Origin: Chrysogorgia sp. JL179-B06
Taxonomy: Eukaryota > Cnidaria > Anthozoa > Scleralcyonacea > Chrysogorgiidae
Assembly: GCA_035772405.1 (NCBI GenBank)
Contig: JAYKKM010000009.1
Coordinates: 2,581,001 to 2,645,000 of the forward strand
DNA length: 64,000 nucleotides
Direction: 5' to 3'
The stretch's first letter is position 1. Every line of letters begins with the position of its first letter. The position numbers and the translations under genes are program-made. Below are positions 1-11,400 of the stretch, piece by piece. The notes beneath the pieces are model-generated. The model was not told the origin of the DNA. It saw only the letters and a program-made list of their open reading frames with translations, and searched no databases.

Positions 1-1341
1 CCTTGGTATCTAATGAGACTTGCGCAGAATCTTGGTCGTCACAATGAGGACTTCCTTCCACTGCTAATTCGATTGGCAATTTTGGCTCACGACCATACAT
101 CAGAAAAAATGGGCTAAACTTTGTAGAGTCGTTTTTAGATGACCGATAACAAAACAGAATGCTCTCTAGGTTGTCTTCCCAGTTATCTTGATCTTCGTTG
201 ATTACTTTCACTATGGCACTGCGCACAAAAAATACACATTTTACTATTATATTTCAAATTCTTAGACAAGCTTTGTAAAATTAGATGTATTTGTATACCG
301 ATTACTAAATGCTTGCTCCATTTGTTTGGGGGTGATACGCACTGGTAATGCGGTGATCAACACCAGTACGAGCGAAGAGCTCGTTGTTTACCTGTAATAA
401 TAAAAAATTAAAACCAAAATTCAATTATATGAAAACTGGAGGTTCTGTAAAAAACCACAGCTTATTCTAACATGAGCATGTTATACAAAACAATCTTCAG
501 TACCTGGTTTACAAATTCTCTCCCCTGATCACTGATTACGATGTCCATACACCCGTATCGCAGTATCATCTTAAACAAGAAGTCTGAAACACACTTCGTA
601 CTCTTGTTTGGAATGGCTTGTGCTTTTGCCATTTAGAGAAGTAATCAGTCATGGTGGCTATGTAGCTGTTTCCCTGTTTGCTGGTATTGAGTGGCCCAAT
701 CAAATCTATACCCACCTGTGGCAAAAATATTAAGTTATAAATAGTAATACTAAGGTTTACTAAAATACTAAGGTTTACCAGAATACTTACTTGTTTCCAC
801 ACATCTGACACAGGTATTGGATGCAGCTCGGCATGCTGTTTCCCAAGTTTACCATCTATTGTTTCACATCACTCATCAAGCCGTGCCAATAAAATCTCTC
901 CGAGATTTTTCCATACGTCTTATCGCGCTTGAAGTGTCCCCCACCAATCTCAGCTTCATGACAATCTCGAAGTATTCCCATTTTTTCCTCCATCCATACC
1001 ACTCTCCTTTCGCGCAGCCCAAGTCCATCGGGTCTCCTGTCAACGAAATACAGTACCCCGTCTTTTGCAACAAATTTGTTACTGTTGGTAGCGTTTGCAC
1101 TTCTTTCTGCGACTTTACGTCTAATGGCTCTTTTTTGTTCTTTAGATATTCCCGCAGGATACTCCCCTCTAGTGAGGTAGTTCACGATTCTCCATGTTGC
1201 GCTCTTGTTAAAATTGCTTACAACACTGACAGATTTTATGTAGCTGCATGTAACCTTTGTTTTTTTGCGTGTTTGCGGAATGTTTTTGTGAGTCACCCAA
1301 ACCTTTGTGCTTTTGTGTTTGCGGAATGTTTTGTTAGTCAT
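1..1341 (-). pseudogene. Integrase-derived gene (Ty3/Ginger or KRBA2-like), decayed
   Basis: On the - strand this reads as a retroviral-type integrase spread over several blocks. 856-1341 holds the zinc-binding part (GGHFKRDKTYGKISERFYW). 566-730 holds the start of the core (GIDLIGPL, then YIATMTDYFSKW). 480-560 carries ISDQGREFVNQ in another frame and ends at a GT donor. Around 330-390, after a TTATTACAG acceptor, is ITSAYHPQTNG. 1-230 carries the C-terminal FSPFFLMYGREP block. The blocks are in different frames with stops between them, and at least two breaks fall outside the intron-like borders. The intron-like borders favour an integrase-derived host-type gene over a recent LTR element. 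No LTRs are seen. The window edge cuts the 3' end. Confidence 0.72.
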
Positions 1342-1440
1342 TCAAACCTTTGTGCTTTTGTGTTTGCGGAATGTTTTGTTAGTCATTCAAACCTTTGTGC
1401 TTTTGTGTGTGCAGAAGTCTACTTTCGTTTTTACGGAATG
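1269..1440. repeat. 45-bp minisatellite, about 3.5 copies
   Basis: Units begin at 1269, 1315, 1360 and 1405 with GTGTTTGCGGAATG and run through CATTCAAACCTTTGTGC. Spacing is 46, 45 and 45 bp. The 1360 copy is nearly identical to the 1315 copy, so expansion is recent. The repeat starts inside the integrase pseudogene reading frame, and its multiple-of-3 period keeps + strand frames open through it. Confidence 0.85.
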
Positions 1441-1979
1441 CTTCTGTAATGCATCCCAACCATATGAGCGATTATATATACTGTGTATATGTAAGTAAAA
1501 TGCATAGGAAAAGTGTTTTTTTACGAAATAACCACTCATTTGATTTTGTTTTTCGAACAAACGTTTCCACTTAAAAGTCTACTTTTACCCTAATGCTAAT
1601 TACTCCCTGTTATTTATTAGACGTGTGTATATTAACATATTCGCCAACGCATGATGTCATATGATGTTTATACTATGTGACTGAATTTATAGATCTAAAT
1701 AACTTGTAATATCTTAGAAATTCCTATCTCTAAAAATCGTTTCGTGTCCTTAGCTTAAAGCTAAGCCATTATGCATTAACGTTGTCCTCTACAGATATCC
1801 TCGGGTGAACGATATGTCGTTTATGTCACCCATGTGTGATGTGTCTGGCATGACTGCACTAACACATTATTATTATTACGCTTTCCTTTAAACTTTTAGC
1901 CCTTGGCCGCAATGAAGAATTTCGACACAAATAAATTATACAAACTAACTATAAATACTGACAAACTTTTAGGATTCAC

Positions 1980-2110
1980 GGCCGAAAATATATTTCACTG
2001 CGGAATATATATTTCATGGCCGAAAATATATTTCACTGCGGAATATATATTTCATGGCCGAAAATATATTTCACTGCGGAATATATATTTCACTACCGAA
2101 ACATATTTTA
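1980..2110. repeat. 38-bp tandem repeat, three copies
   Basis: GGCCGAAAATATATTTCACTG recurs at 1980, 2018 and 2056, each followed by CGGAATATATATTTCA. A degenerate fourth half-unit (CCGAAACATATTTTACAGC) follows. The open + strand frame here (1903-2160) is explained by this AT-rich repeat and is not a gene. Confidence 0.8.
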
Positions 2111-2306
2111 CAGCTGGTGAAATATGTTGTCTGCGGAAATATATTTTAGTAAAATATTAGTAATCAGAACTTCAAAAAATAGAAGATTATAAGTTTTCAA
2201 GACCATAAACATGGGGAGGCCAAATTTCCGAAGAGGGGGCCAAATTTCCTAGGAAATATGGCCCCGGGGAGGCCAAATTTCCTAGGAAAACCAAGAACAC
2301 TACCTT

Positions 2307-2742
2307 ATGTGCTCATTAACTGGAGTCGACTACGTAAATACAGTTGATGGCAGCGCGGATACAGTAGATTTTCTTACATTTTTCGAAGAAGCTTTTCACT
2401 CGATTAATGTTCGAACTGGACAATCCGTGTTAGATAGAGCCTGGCTCAGTTATTGTTATGGACAACTGCGAAACCCACCACAACGCAGGAGGCAGAGTTT
2501 TAAGAGAATTCTTAAATGATATTGACATTGAGTTGGTGTATATGCCAGCGTATTCTCCTGATTTTAATCCTGCGGAATATGTGTTCGGAAAGATGCGTAC
2601 ATTAATGAAATATAGATTTGGGGACATCACTAACTTAACAATTGCTGAATGTGTTGCTCACATGTACACTTCACTCGAATTCATAACTCCAGGTGACATG
2701 CGAGGATTTTTTGAATATACGGGCTATATTCAAGTTCAGTAA
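2307..2742 (+). pseudogene. Tc1/IS630-family transposase, C-terminal half, frameshifted
   Basis: Two overlapping frames give one DDE transposase. The first (2307-2430) has GSADTVDFLTFFEEAF. The second has VIVMDNCETHH, with the second catalytic Asp, then YMPAYSPDFNPAEYVFGKM, with the final acidic residue. The frames switch near 2430, so an indel separates the first catalytic region from the rest. There is no N-terminal helix-turn-helix region and no terminal repeats are seen. This motif order is typical of DDE_3 transposases of the IS630-Tc1-mariner group. It is a dead fragment. Confidence 0.8.
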
Positions 2743-3154
2743 ATGACATGCAGTAATTTATAATTTTTATACAACTGGATCTAGATTTCAATTAAAGTTT
2801 TATTTTATAACAACAATTCAACAGCTTGCATGCTCAGTATAAACTTGTATATATACACATTTATATACGTTTACATTAGAGCCGTTATTACGTAAATGAG
2901 TAGGATTTTATCATGAACAATATCAAACGTTTGCCAAACAAGCGGGGAACAGCCTTTGCCTTCTCAAACATTATATACATGTCAATTTCACAGTTCAAAT
3001 TTAACGACGTTTCAAACGTAAACAATTAATTACTGTAAACGCGTTTTCAAACTAGCACTATAAACGGTAGCTTGCAAATGGTAATAATAACTTTACGGCT
3101 ATAAACTTTAATGTATCAGTGTATGTTTGTAATATTATTTACTGTCGTTTTGAG

Positions 3155-4552
3155 TCACTTTCGGGTCTTTAAAAATAACAATGCTGCAGCCGCGTCTGCT
3201 TCGATTTGAAGTTCATCGTCGCGTCTTACGCTGTCATTGCCATTGGGTTGAACAATAGAACAACTTTCCGAGTCTGATTCGCATTCAACTTCTTCTCGTT
3301 GAAGTCTAAGCGCCAAGTGAAAGTCGTCCTTCTCTTGTGCAACCAAAAGCCCTGCTCCAGGTGATTTGCTCAATTCGCTACGTCGACGTTTCACAGGAAA
3401 TCGTATCGAATATTTTTCTTCAAGAGCTGTTTTCTGGGAAGATACGCGGTGATCTGTTTCTTGCAGAGTCTTTGTAGCTTTCATAAATGTGGCTGTTACC
3501 CTCGATTGTTCTTGTACCACCGTAGTTAGTAGGTTCATGACATTGGTTCGAGTGGCAAGCGTTCCTTTTAATTTACTTTGTAAGAGGACAACATCCTTAT
3601 TTAATACCAACCAATTCTTGCGTCCACAGGGGCTAGTGTACCTGTCGGGTTTTTGATTCACAATAATGACTTCAATTCTCCTGGAGGAGGAATTTTTCAG
3701 TCTTTCCATGGCAGTTGTAGCACTATCCCAATCAGTTTGAGCCTTTCGCAATTGACTCTGTAGCTTTGTGACATCTTTCGCGATACTTGCTCGGAGAGAT
3801 TTCTGATCGTTGTGCTTCGTCAGTATCCCACAAGAAAAAGCTGACCGACATGGGCTGAACTGACATGCTTTTCTTGTGTGCCCAGTTTTTAGATGGCAAT
3901 TACTGCACACGGACAAGTGACCAGCGTTTTGTCTGCTAGCTGTTGACAACTTGTTGTCCAATTTCACAAGTTTTTTATTACTTTCATTTAATTGTTCGGA
4001 AATGCCTTCAACAATCTGTTCGTATCTTTTAGCATGCCTTTCTAGTGGTAAAACCACATGTTGAGGATCGCTTGAGTTGATTATTGTATTATTTTTTATA
4101 TTGTTCCCACACAAACGAACCTGGGCAGACGACTGAATGTTCGCATTTTCTGTATCTGGCGGTTCTTGATTTTCCACGAGGTCAAGGCTACATCTGCTTC
4201 TTGCATTTTCAGGACGTAAACATTTTTCTGTTGGTAGTGCATTTAACGGCGATTCGTTGGCTGTCACACGAATAACAATTGCCTTCACACGTTCGTTTAG
4301 TAGTTTCATCATCTGTGATTTGAAATATTTGGGCGATATATCGATATCGGCTCGGCCTGGTTCAACGACACTCAAACGTAACGAGTCTACAGTTGGCGAT
4401 AACTTCGCGAGATGCGGTACTTCTATCAACATACGCGTGTAGAACCCATGATATGACAAAGATAACAACTCATTGTTGTCCATAAACAGTGGGGTTATTC
4501 GTTCATTCGAATAATAATTATATAGAACTTGGATTTCGACAAGTTTGTCCAT
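3155..4552 (-). CDS. Zinc-knuckle and coiled-coil protein of unknown function, 465 aa
   Basis: An uninterrupted single-exon ORF that I do not recognise. It has an N-terminal domain of about 110 residues without obvious motifs, a low-complexity linker, and one knuckle-like C-x2-C-x4-GHxRxxC motif near residues 218-232 (CSNCHLKTGHTRKAC). Lys/Leu-rich segments predicted to be coiled coil flank the knuckle. A basic stretch (VKRRRSELSK) and an acidic tail follow. The gene starts 68 bp from the Harbinger left end and diverges from the Harbinger nuclease. Long single-exon frames of this kind in repeat-rich DNA often belong to transposons, but no transposase core is visible. It may be a domesticated or element-borne nucleic-acid-binding protein. 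Confidence 0.6.
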   Translation of the reverse strand: MDKLVEIQVLYNYYSNERITPLFMDNNELLSLSYHGFYTRMLIEVPHLAKLSPTVDSLRLSVVEPGRADIDISPKYFKSQMMKLLNERVKAIVIRVTANESPLNALPTEKCLRPENARSRCSLDLVENQEPPDTENANIQSSAQVRLCGNNIKNNTIINSSDPQHVVLPLERHAKRYEQIVEGISEQLNESNKKLVKLDNKLSTASRQNAGHLSVCSNCHLKTGHTRKACQFSPCRSAFSCGILTKHNDQKSLRASIAKDVTKLQSQLRKAQTDWDSATTAMERLKNSSSRRIEVIIVNQKPDRYTSPCGRKNWLVLNKDVVLLQSKLKGTLATRTNVMNLLTTVVQEQSRVTATFMKATKTLQETDHRVSSQKTALEEKYSIRFPVKRRRSELSKSPGAGLLVAQEKDDFHLALRLQREEVECESDSESCSIVQPNGNDSVRRDDELQIEADAAAALLFLKTRK

Positions 4553-4765
4553 ATTTATATTTCAAATGTTACAAATAAATAAATTACGTTCGTCAAATGA
4601 GCGACACATTTCCACCTTAAGCCACGGTTACACACGCCGATTTGTGTCACCGATTTGTGTCGCAACGCATTGCGACACAAATCGGGCACTTGGTTACACA
4701 CGTCGACTTGTGTGCGCGATATATAATGTTAATGCATTGTGGGAAAACTTTAAACAACAATCAAA

Positions 4766-6055
4766 ATGGCGGGACGTTTGACCGGAGAGCAGTTGTTTGC
4801 GATATTTTTATTACTAGAAGCCGATATTGACGCTGATACAAGGAGAAGAAACAGGACAGTTTGGATGAGGGAATGGATAAAACGAAGGAAAGAACGTGGC
4901 GCATTTCAGCAACTAGTTGCAGAGCTAGCCCTCGAAGATGGCCCTGCTTTTGCAGAACATTTCCGCATGGGGAAAGAACAGTTCTACTATTTGGTCGATG
5001 CTGTCGCGTTTAGGATTGAGAAACAAGATACACGTATGAGAGACAGTGTTAAGCCAAACGAGCGTGTTGCTGTAACACTGCGTTATCTTGCCACAGGTGA
5101 GACGCTTAAATCACTTGAATATCAGTTTCGCATTGGTCGAACAACTATTTCAATTGCAGTTGTGGAGACCTGCCAGGCTATATACAATGAACTGGGTCCA
5201 AAATATCTAAAATGCCCGGATACCACTGATGAATGGCGCCTTATTTCCGAGAAATTCCACACTAGATGGAACTTCCCAAATGGGTTATGTGCTGTTGATG
5301 GAAAGCGTGTGAACATTCAAAAGCCTGTTAACTCTGGATCACATTACCATGATTACAAAGGATATGAGAGCATAATAGCAATTGCAGCAATTGGTCCTGA
5401 GCTTGAGATAATCGCAGCAGACGTAGGAACAAATGGCAGAATGTCAGATGGCTCCAACTGGGCCAACAATTCCTTTCGAAAAGCCATAGCATCTCAAGAT
5501 AACCCACTTAACATACCTCCACCAAAGGCCTTACCTCATAGAAATACACCTGTTCCATATGTTATTACAGGGGATGATGCTTTTCCCCTCACATCATATC
5601 TCATGAAACCGTATCCTAAATCTGCCCTATCTGCTGACACGAGAATTCACAACTACCACCTATCACGAATGAGAAGAATATCTGAAAATGCTTTTGGAAT
5701 CCTCGCGCAACGGTGGAGGGTGTTGAGGAATTCCATCTTACTTGAACCAGAAAAAGTGATCAAGATTGTTTTAGCTATTTTTACTCTGCATAATTATCTC
5801 AGAAGTACAGCAGACAGTGGAAAAATTTACATCCCACCAGGTTTTCTTGATAGTGAAGATGATGTAACAGGAGAAATCATTCCTGGCAGGTGGAGGAAGG
5901 AGAATCCAGTTGATTCGTGGTCTAATCTATCACCCATAACCTGTGGATTTAACTATTCCCAAGAGGCCAAAGCTATTAGAGATGAGTTCTGTGCATATTT
6001 TAATTACGAGGGAGCTGTACAATGGCAGTGGAGATCAGCATGCATTGATATTTAA
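4766..6055 (+). CDS. Harbinger DDE nuclease (HARBI1-like), intact, 429 aa
   Basis: This is the catalytic nuclease of the transposon. The N-terminal part (residues 1-130) contains a helical DNA-binding region with ALRYLATGET-like sequence (TLRYLATGETLKSLEYQFRIG). The catalytic core has the three acidic positions in order: CAVDGKRVNI (Asp), VITGDDAFPL (Asp), and ISENAFGILAQRWRVL (Glu). Also diagnostic are HYHDYKGYESI, VGTNGRMSDG, YLMKPYP and RIHNYHLSRMRR. About 430 residues is a normal length. No stops or frameshifts are seen, so the protein may be active. It needs the MADF partner for nuclear import and end binding in characterised Harbingers; that partner here has one stop. Confidence 0.93.
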   Translation: MAGRLTGEQLFAIFLLLEADIDADTRRRNRTVWMREWIKRRKERGAFQQLVAELALEDGPAFAEHFRMGKEQFYYLVDAVAFRIEKQDTRMRDSVKPNERVAVTLRYLATGETLKSLEYQFRIGRTTISIAVVETCQAIYNELGPKYLKCPDTTDEWRLISEKFHTRWNFPNGLCAVDGKRVNIQKPVNSGSHYHDYKGYESIIAIAAIGPELEIIAADVGTNGRMSDGSNWANNSFRKAIASQDNPLNIPPPKALPHRNTPVPYVITGDDAFPLTSYLMKPYPKSALSADTRIHNYHLSRMRRISENAFGILAQRWRVLRNSILLEPEKVIKIVLAIFTLHNYLRSTADSGKIYIPPGFLDSEDDVTGEIIPGRWRKENPVDSWSNLSPITCGFNYSQEAKAIRDEFCAYFNYEGAVQWQWRSACIDI

Positions 6056-6604
6056 TTTCACTATGATTTGCTTGTATATATTTGCCCATTGACAGTCATT
6101 ATCCATGTATGTACATACTTATTGCCACTTGTGCATGTAGTTAATTTTTATTTAAATATTGCTCAGGGAACATAAAAGAAAAATCAGTAGCAAGATCAGG
6201 ACTGGGGAATGAGGGATCTGCCACTTATATCTTACTATAATTCTGTAATTCCTCCAAATCCAATGAGGAACTGTTTTGTTTTCTTTCATTGTTTTGTGTT
6301 GGTTTTTTTTTGGGATGGGCCATCAAATTTCTCAAACATTTTGACACAAGAGCTAAAATAATGATATATTTATAGTTACCTGTATGGTTTTCATATCCTT
6401 GCTCTAGTGCAGCAACACCAACCGTTTTTCCCCAAAAACTGCTCAATGATGTCATCAAAACTGTGATGTCATCATGTAGATGCCATCACCCCAGCAATAT
6501 GGAATTTCTGTTATTTATGGCCAGGGATGGCAGAATATTGGATTTCTGATGAGGGGGATATGGCCCCAACAGTTCTTTTAAGGGGACAATCAAAACTAAT
6601 GTAC

Positions 6605-6772
6605 CCTCTTGCAGTGGTGAAACTGGCCATAGCAACTGGTCATGCTATGATAATTTATAAACATCTGCATATTTTGAAAACAATACATTTCTAAAGATCT
6701 GAATATGTAAATCGGTTCAAAATTTCCATAGCATGACCAGTTGCTAGGGCCAACTTCGCTACTGCCCTCTTG
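6605..6772. repeat. Foldback MITE-like inverted repeat inside Harbinger
   Basis: The arm GGCCATAGCAACTGGTCATG at 6625-6649 is mirrored at 6727-6751, with weaker pairing outward to about 6611 and 6766. The spacer is about 77 bp of AT-rich DNA. It lies in the non-coding gap between the convergent Harbinger genes, so it is probably a small non-autonomous element inserted into this copy. Confidence 0.65.
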
Positions 6773-6986
6773 CCCACCCCATGCTACAATTGTGTGTAGC
6801 CTGAAATAAATTCTTCAACGTATATAAAATAAAGAATACAAAGTTACCTCCAGTTTGGATATTAAGCTAATTCAAGAAAATCTGAACTTTATATAATAAA
6901 ATTGAACCAATTATTTTACTACATGTATAACTTGAAACACAACTGTAAACAAATCAACAAACAATTCATCAGATCTATGTTAGTTT

Positions 6987-8408
6987 TTAGCTGCTACACT
7001 TTATGCAAACTAACTCAGCAGAGCTGCTGATCTCCTCATGATTACTACACCAAGCATGAATTGGGGAAAAGCATATTGTACAAACATGCTCACCATTAAC
7101 TGGGATGTTTGCATTTGAACAGACACTGCATAGTTTCTGTGAAACATTTCTACCACTGGCTTCATCTATCGATGCAAATTCAGTTTGGGTATTGTCCATA
7201 TCAGTAAACGTGACAGGAGCTGTGCAAGGACTGTGACCAGATGAAGATGTTTCAGATGTGTGTCGACTATAACCAGATGGGGATCTAATATTGCTTGAAG
7301 GAAACATAAACCTACTTCCGGATAGAAACATATTTGGCTTGTATGGGTTGCTCGTTTCTTGACTGCCACGATGGGGAAATTGGTCAAAGGATGAATTACT
7401 TGGCTGGTACATGTATGTGTTGTTCATTTGGTGAATGCCATGTTGGGAAAATGGGTCAAAGGGTGTGTTACTTCTCATTGAAAATTCAACATCAAATATT
7501 GCATCCATAATCTTCTTTTCAGCTAGTGATTTTAAGTTAGGTGGTAATTTTTTTAATTTTTCTGCTACAGTTTTTCCAATTAAATCCTCTTCAGATAGAG
7601 ACGCCTGTTCTTGTGCACAGGGAGTAGGTTGAGCAAGTGAAGAATGGAGTGCATCATAGACTTTCATCCTCTTCTCTTGAAATTCTGCATCTTTGTTTAG
7701 TCCCCTCTTTTTTGGAGGTTGTTTGATAATTTCTTCCTCAATGTCATTGTTCTCTGTCAGGTTTAATGTACTGGTTGCCTCATCTGGCTTTCCCACATCT
7801 GCTACAAACCTCATTTCTTTCATAAATTTCCACTGACTGACATATACATCATCTGTCCCACTACCAGTCTTTTTACTTCCAATTTCATGGATGTTTTCTC
7901 TGTCAAATTATGTTTTGTTGTTGCTCCACTGGTTAGAAATTTCTTTCTCTGTATATTTTTCTCCCAAAAGCACAACAAGCTTCTCCATTAACGCTCTATC
8001 GAGGTAATCCTTCCTCTTGTGATTCCACAGGCATGGATATTCTCGATAAAAATTGATCAGCACCAAACGTTCATCATCATCCCATTCACTGGAACGCGCT
8101 ATGCTATTTGTGAGGCTGTCTTTGATAAAAAGCATGGATTCATAGAATTTCCAGGTTGACTTGTATTGTGGTTTTCCTGGATCGGTATTATTTCCCAAGC
8201 TCCTCTTCACTTCTCTCATCATAGAGGTTCGCAAGCTGTGGAATGTTTTCTTTATGACTTCCTCTGTGTATTTCATGTCAAACTCCTTTATGATCATACA
8301 CATCATATCTCCTTTCTCTTTTCTTCCTCCCTTGTAATTTGCATCCCATAAAATGGGGACAGAACGATACAGCTCGATTAATTTAAACTTCTCATTATCG
8401 TCCTCCAT
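6987..8408 (-). pseudogene. Harbinger MADF-domain partner protein with one in-frame stop
   Basis: The frame from 8408 down to 6987 is continuous except for one TAA at about 7908-7910. The first part (166 aa) has a full MADF (Myb/SANT-like) domain: LIELYRSVPILWD to YKSTWKFYESM. A second MADF begins at ERLVLINFYREYPCLW and runs across the stop into the next block. A Ser/Pro-rich middle follows. A C-terminal Cys/His cluster (CSVCSNANI, CTICFSPIHAWCSN, CIKC) resembles a small zinc finger. Known Harbinger partners of this type bind the element ends and bring the nuclease to the nucleus. Because the frame is otherwise unbroken, the stop is a recent mutation, a sequencing error or a readthrough codon. 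Confidence 0.85.
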
Positions 8409-8667
8409 TTTGAAACGTTAATTATGCTCCCTTGGATTCATGGGAAATTGGGCGTTTTTGCTTTAAAAAGGGTCTGGGAACGATATCGTTGCGGCATAAA
8501 TCGCGCAGAATTGCGTTGCAAGTTTTTGCTCCCACATCAAAAACTTGCAATGCTTTGGCAACGCTAAAATCGGCGTTGCATGGGTATGTTACACACACCG
8601 ATTTGTGTCGCAACGGCGTTGCGACACAAATCGGTGACACAAATCGGCGTGTGTAACCGTGGCTTTA

Positions 8668-10640
8668 GCAACGTTCCACTTGACAACGCCTACGTTCGCG
8701 CGTTGGAACGACCACATGAGCGTGACGTCATTAAACACTCAACCTGAATCTGCAGTACAAAGGATAACGAAGAAAAATCACGCGTCTACATGCAGAACGC
8801 CTGACATATGAAGACGAAATTTAATGTAAACACTAAACACACGGCAATGCTATTTTTTCTAATATCTGTTCGATTGAAGGTCTTCGTGTGTCAAAATTTA
8901 TATAAAAATCAACGGCAAGGTATACGAAACATATCTGTTACGAAATTACATCGTTTTAATGGACATAAAAGCATTAAATTATCGGGTAAACGACGAATAG
9001 ATCTTGAAGCCATGTCCTTTGATTTTAAAGACGAGTCTCGCTTTAATCACTTACGTATTTTCTCATATAATTCTGATATAATTCTCATTTAATCGCTTAC
9101 GTATCTTCACATTTTAAGTAGACGAAACCTACAGCGTTCGATTCGCCAGATTCAAGTGATTATTTCGATACAGAATTGATTTAAATCGGACAAAAACACA
9201 ACATTTCATAATGATTAATATTACGGAGTTTCACGGATATTTGTCAACACATGGTATAATAATATTTCTCTGTCCTTCGCACTGATTCGGCTGTCTATTC
9301 CGGTTTACAGGTCTCGGTAAACTTTTCCAACTGCGATTCATTGCCAATAATACGAAAGTTCGAACTCGCTTCAAATATTCGCTCGCATTGCCTTGCAACG
9401 ATAGTCGTTTTGATAAAAAGATAGGTGGTGGGACCTGCACCGGTGTTAAATATGGTAATAAGTAGGATGTTTTGACAATCGACTGGAGTAAATTCAGATA
9501 CGGCATGGGGCTCTGAGTTGGATGACGTGATTTTACAATTAAAAACGGGTGACCTAAATTTGACACTTAAAACGGGTGTTCCCATTTGGATACGAAATAC
9601 ATGTATGTGGTGTGTACCAACAGTAGGAGTAGATAGCGATTGTGAATAGTGTGAGATTTTGTGTAATGAGACCTACATCGGTGTTGAATCTTGTAAATAG
9701 TGGGCAAACAGTACATTGGAGTATATTAACGAATATCAAAATAATTATATTATGTGGATAACACTGATGATTGACATGAACAATGTGTAGGTGAAAATGG
9801 AGTCGAAGGGCGGTGGTGTGTTTGCGAATGGAGAAACTGGGATGTTTGAATAGAAACGCGTGTATTTGTGGTTGTTCGTATATTGGAATTTATTCTTTAA
9901 TCTCTCATCTGTGTTTCTTTCGTCCAGTTATCCTGGAGAGAATCTTTGCATTAGTTTGCAGGTTTACAGGTCTCGTAAATGCTTTTCCGACTGTGATTCA
10001 TTGACAACAAGGATGAAGTGAATATTCCAACATTAAAAAAGCCTATCGGGATGACGTAATGCAGATTCTCAACATAAAAACGGAAAATAGAGCCCTTTTT
10101 AAGACTCGTGCTCCCCACAGGGGGCCCTCGTAATTAGATGGCTTTCATTTTTAGAACAGGTATAGACCTAATACGATCGAGTTTCACGATCATGCGCAGT
10201 AGAAACTAATTAGAAACTAATAGGGATTTCATAGCGTGTAACATACACCCGTCAAGCCAAAATCCCTATAAAATAAGTTGCTACTGCGCAAGATCTTGAA
10301 ATTCGTCTATACACATATTGTTCGGAATTCCTGCAATTTCACTGATTAATATTTAACAATTATTCGCCAAAGGCGAGGTGAATGCCAATGTAAGTGCCGG
10401 TCATGGCTGCAGAACTTTGTTTAGCTCTACGAATTTTTCGCTTTTAAATATATTTAAATATCAGTATATATTATCAAAGTCGAGCCTAATGGTGTTAAAG
10501 ATCTGGTGAAGATTACTATGTGGTTATTCCAGAGTATAGTCTACTTTTGTTTATATTTGAGAAGTTGTGTTGAATCAGATAGATCAACATCCAATTGGAC
10601 ATTTTCGCCCCGTTTACACCACAAATAGTTTCGGTATGGC
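8668..10640. other. Gene-poor repeat-derived region
   Basis: No coding signal is convincing over this 2-kb stretch. Two copies of one sequence (GTTTACAGGTCTCG, then ACTGCGATTCATTG or ACTGTGATTCATTG) lie at 9302-9345 and 9961-10006 in the same orientation, so the region carries an old repeat of about 45 bp or part of a longer one. Short ORFs on either strand lack domain features. Confidence 0.5.
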
Positions 10641-10651
10641 ACCCTTAAATT

Positions 10652-11400
10652 TTGGCCCGCGGACCCATTCGTTTACATAACAAAATTTTTGTCGGGCCGC
10701 AAAATCTTAGGAAGCACCCCAAATCTATTTTCCGCACTCCTAACATTATAGAGCCCTTCATCAATTTCGACGAAGCGACGATTAGCACTTACCTTGTACT
10801 TCTTGGCCTACACAGCTACACTGCAGAGTACAGAACAATAGCCAATTTATTCGGAGTTTCACGATCCTTTTCATGTCTATGCGTCAGAGATGTTTGCTGT
10901 GCCATAACTAGATGGCTGTAAAATATGATATGTTTTCCACAAGGAGACCAACTGCAGCAAGTGATTGTTATGAAAAAAGATGAGGTTTACCCATGTGTGC
11001 AGGTGCCATTGATGGCACACACATTCCAATGCTTGCACCCTCTGAGAGCCATGCAGAATATGTCGATCGAAAAGGGTATCACAGCATTTTAATGCAAGCT
11101 GTAGTAGATTGCAATTACCTATACAGGGATGTTGTGATCGGAGTGCCAGGGAGCATACACGATGCTCTCTTTTTTCAAACTCTGCCATTTTCAAGAAGGG
11201 GAACGAACAAAAACTCTTTCCAAGTGACATGACAAAAGAAATCAACACTCATTCTGGCAGATCCAGCATATCCTCTTTTACCATGGGTAATAAAGGCCTA
11301 TCTGAAAAATAACGAGGCACAGAGGAGAGAACGGATCTTTAACTACTGACTAAGTCGTGCCAGGATGACAGTCAAAAACACTTGGTATGTGGAAAGGTCG
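10652..11400 (+). pseudogene. Second Harbinger nuclease, degraded
   Basis: Fragments of a Harbinger nuclease appear in at least three frames: YRTIANLFGVSRS (about 10830), MCAGAIDGTHIPMLAPSESH (10993, with the first catalytic Asp), YRDVVIGVPGSIHDA (11120), ADPAYPLLPWVIKAYL (about 11257-11305) and FNY..LSRARMTVKNTW (about 11340). Stops lie between them, including one inside the usual NYRLSRAR block. The order and spacing fit a single ancient copy. It differs from the intact copy at 4766-6055, so it is a separate family. Ends were not identified. Confidence 0.82.

Larger units (their letters stand above)
4620..8664. mobile_element. Complete PIF/Harbinger DNA transposon, 4,045 bp
   Basis: Both ends carry the same inverted repeat, beginning AGCCACGGTTACACACGCCG at 4620 and mirrored at the right end at 8664. 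The direct repeat TTA lies immediately outside (4617-4619 and 8665-8667), the usual 3-bp TWA duplication of Harbingers. The terminal repeats contain nested motifs: GATTTGTGTC and its complement recur, so each end can fold on itself. The two convergent genes inside are the pair expected of the family, a DDE nuclease and a DNA-binding partner. The ends are very similar by eye, which suggests recent movement. Confidence 0.93.

Noticed and set aside
817..1449. 210-aa + strand ORF
   Set aside because: It is the antisense shadow of the integrase pseudogene and the 45-bp minisatellite; no domain features.
8422..8656. ORFs on both strands at the Harbinger right end
   Set aside because: They read through the nested inverted repeats of the transposon terminus.
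9231..9585. Two overlapping - strand ORFs
   Set aside because: No motifs, overlapping a dispersed repeat, and not continuing to splice sites that I can support.
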